7,840 nt of DNA from Alphaproteobacteria bacterium. GTDB lineage: Bacteria; Pseudomonadota; Alphaproteobacteria; Sphingomonadales; Sphingomonadaceae. A program made the translations under genes and the position numbers. How positions within the stretch are numbered: the first letter of the stretch is position 1; every line of letters starts with the position of its first letter. This document shows, in pieces, positions 6,922 through 7,840 of the stretch. Under the pieces are notes generated by a model, which did no database searches, was not told where the DNA came from, and saw only the letters and a list, made by a program, of their open reading frames with translations. Where the stretch lies: positions 1-7,840 of the forward strand of contig JAHJSJ010000206.1 of NCBI GenBank assembly GCA_018830415.1, read 5' to 3'.

Positions 6922-7840
6922 ATGTCACGTGAAGCCGTTATCGTTTCCACCGCCCGCACCCCGATTGGCCGCGCTTACAAGGGCGCCTTCAATGCCACAC
7001 CCGGCGCCACGCTTGGCGCCTACAGCCTCGCTCCCGCGATTGAACGCGCGGGGATTGAAGCGGGCGCGATTGATGATGTGGTGTGGGGCACCGTGCTGAC
7101 CCAGGGCACGCAGGCAGGCAATATTGGCCGCCAGGTCGCGCTGCGCGCCGGTTGCCCGGTGACGGTGTCGGCCCAGACCATCGACCGCCAGTGCTCATCG
7201 GGCCTGATGGCAATTGCCACCGCAGCCAAGCAGATCATCGTCGACAACATGGATATCGTCGTCGGCGGCGGGCAGGATTCGATCTCGATGGTGCAGACGC
7301 CCGAAATGCGGGTGTCGCCCGACCGGTCGCTGATCGCGATGCACAAGGATGTGTATATGCCGATGCTCGGCACCGCAGAAACGGTCGCCAAGCGTTACGG
7401 CATCAGCCGCGAGGCGCAGGATGAATACGCGCTGCAATCGCAGCAGCGCACAGCAGCCGCGCAGGCCGCCGGCCATCTCGACGCCGAAATCGTCCCCGTC
7501 ACCACCACCATGGCGGTGAAAGACAAGGAAACCGGCGAAGTCAGCCACGTCGAATTCACCCTGACCAAGGATGAAGGCAACCGCCCCTCGACCACGCTCG
7601 AAGGGCTGCAATCGCTTCAGCCGGTGATGGGGCCGGGCATGAACATCACCGCTGGCAACGCCTCGCAGCTGTCGGATGGATCATCGGCGGCAGTGCTGAT
7701 GGAAGCCAAGTTGGCCGAACAGAAAGGCCTCCAGCCGCTCGGCCGCTATGTCGGCATGGCAGTGGCGGGCACCGAACCTGATGAAATGGGTATCGGCCCG
7801 GTTTTCGCGATCCCCAAACTGCTGAAGGCCACCGGCCTCA
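6922..7840 (+). CDS. Acetyl-CoA C-acyltransferase (thiolase), N-terminal part, cut by the right window edge
   Basis: Thiolase cleaves 3-ketoacyl-CoA with CoA to give acetyl-CoA and a shortened acyl-CoA (beta-oxidation), or runs in reverse. From ATG at 6922, 306 codons are open to the edge, about three quarters of a usual 390-400 aa thiolase. The N-terminus REAVIVSTARTPIGRAYKGAF (3-23) is classic for the family. The acyl-accepting cysteine is Cys91 in DRQCSSGLMAI (88-98), followed by VVGGGQDSIS (113-122). The C-terminal half begins with the conserved NITAGNAS (241-248) and LSDGSSAAVLM. The second catalytic Cys and the catalytic His (GHP and CGG motifs) would lie downstream of the window and cannot be checked. 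AAGGA at 6910-6914 lies 7 nt before the ATG. The FadA type is more likely than a biosynthetic PhaA/AtoB type, but the sequence here does not decide. The REP pair separates it from the MaoC gene. Confidence 0.95.
   Translation, partial: MSREAVIVSTARTPIGRAYKGAFNATPGATLGAYSLAPAIERAGIEAGAIDDVVWGTVLTQGTQAGNIGRQVALRAGCPVTVSAQTIDRQCSSGLMAIATAAKQIIVDNMDIVVGGGQDSISMVQTPEMRVSPDRSLIAMHKDVYMPMLGTAETVAKRYGISREAQDEYALQSQQRTAAAQAAGHLDAEIVPVTTTMAVKDKETGEVSHVEFTLTKDEGNRPSTTLEGLQSLQPVMGPGMNITAGNASQLSDGSSAAVLMEAKLAEQKGLQPLGRYVGMAVAGTEPDEMGIGPVFAIPKLLKATGL

Noticed and set aside
5390..6928. A 512-codon open frame on the minus strand across the ligase and hydratase genes.
   Set aside because: It spans two well-supported genes, their intergenic gap and the REP pair on the other strand, and its product is a His/Arg/Gln-rich sequence with no known motif. 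It is an antisense shadow.

Overview
The window is high-GC bacterial DNA. Its gene content points to an alphaproteobacterium of the Sphingomonadales, probably an Erythrobacter/Novosphingobium-type sphingomonad. That placement is inferred from protein family resemblance and from a short GC-rich palindromic repeat of a style I associate with sphingomonad genomes; no 16S or other taxonomic marker is present.

Layout from left to right: (1) 1-2079, minus strand, is the N-terminal 693 codons of the glutamate synthase large subunit gltB, running off the left edge. (2) 2080-2343 is an intergenic stretch with a relatively AT-rich patch that probably carries the gltB promoter. (3) 2344-3243, minus, is an unrecognised 299-aa membrane protein. 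It lies 7 nt downstream of (4) 3251-4513, minus, a family-4 glycosyltransferase of the exosortase A (XrtA)/PEP-CTERM-associated type. (5) 4514-4601 is a divergent intergenic region with an imperfect inverted repeat. (6) 4602-4871, plus, is a small unrecognised single-pass membrane protein, followed 5 nt later by (7) 4877-6259, plus, an exosortase A-associated O-antigen/O-glycosylation ligase-like polytopic membrane protein. (8) 6362-6811, plus, is a MaoC-type hydratase of the NodN-like branch. (9) 6820-6897 is a pair of inverted REP-like palindromes. (10) 6922-7840, plus, is an acetyl-CoA acyltransferase (thiolase) cut off by the right edge.

The centre (about 2344-6259) reads as one functional unit: two short divergent transcription units sharing an 88-bp control region. 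One holds the glycosyltransferase plus a membrane protein of unknown role; the other holds a small membrane protein plus the ligase. Both recognised families are known companions of the XrtA/PEP-CTERM exopolysaccharide and protein-glycosylation system, so the two unknown membrane proteins are candidate accessory parts. The exosortase itself is not in the window. The flanks are primary metabolism: ammonia assimilation on the left and acyl-CoA metabolism (hydratase plus thiolase) on the right. No tRNA, rRNA, CRISPR array, transposase or phage gene is visible.
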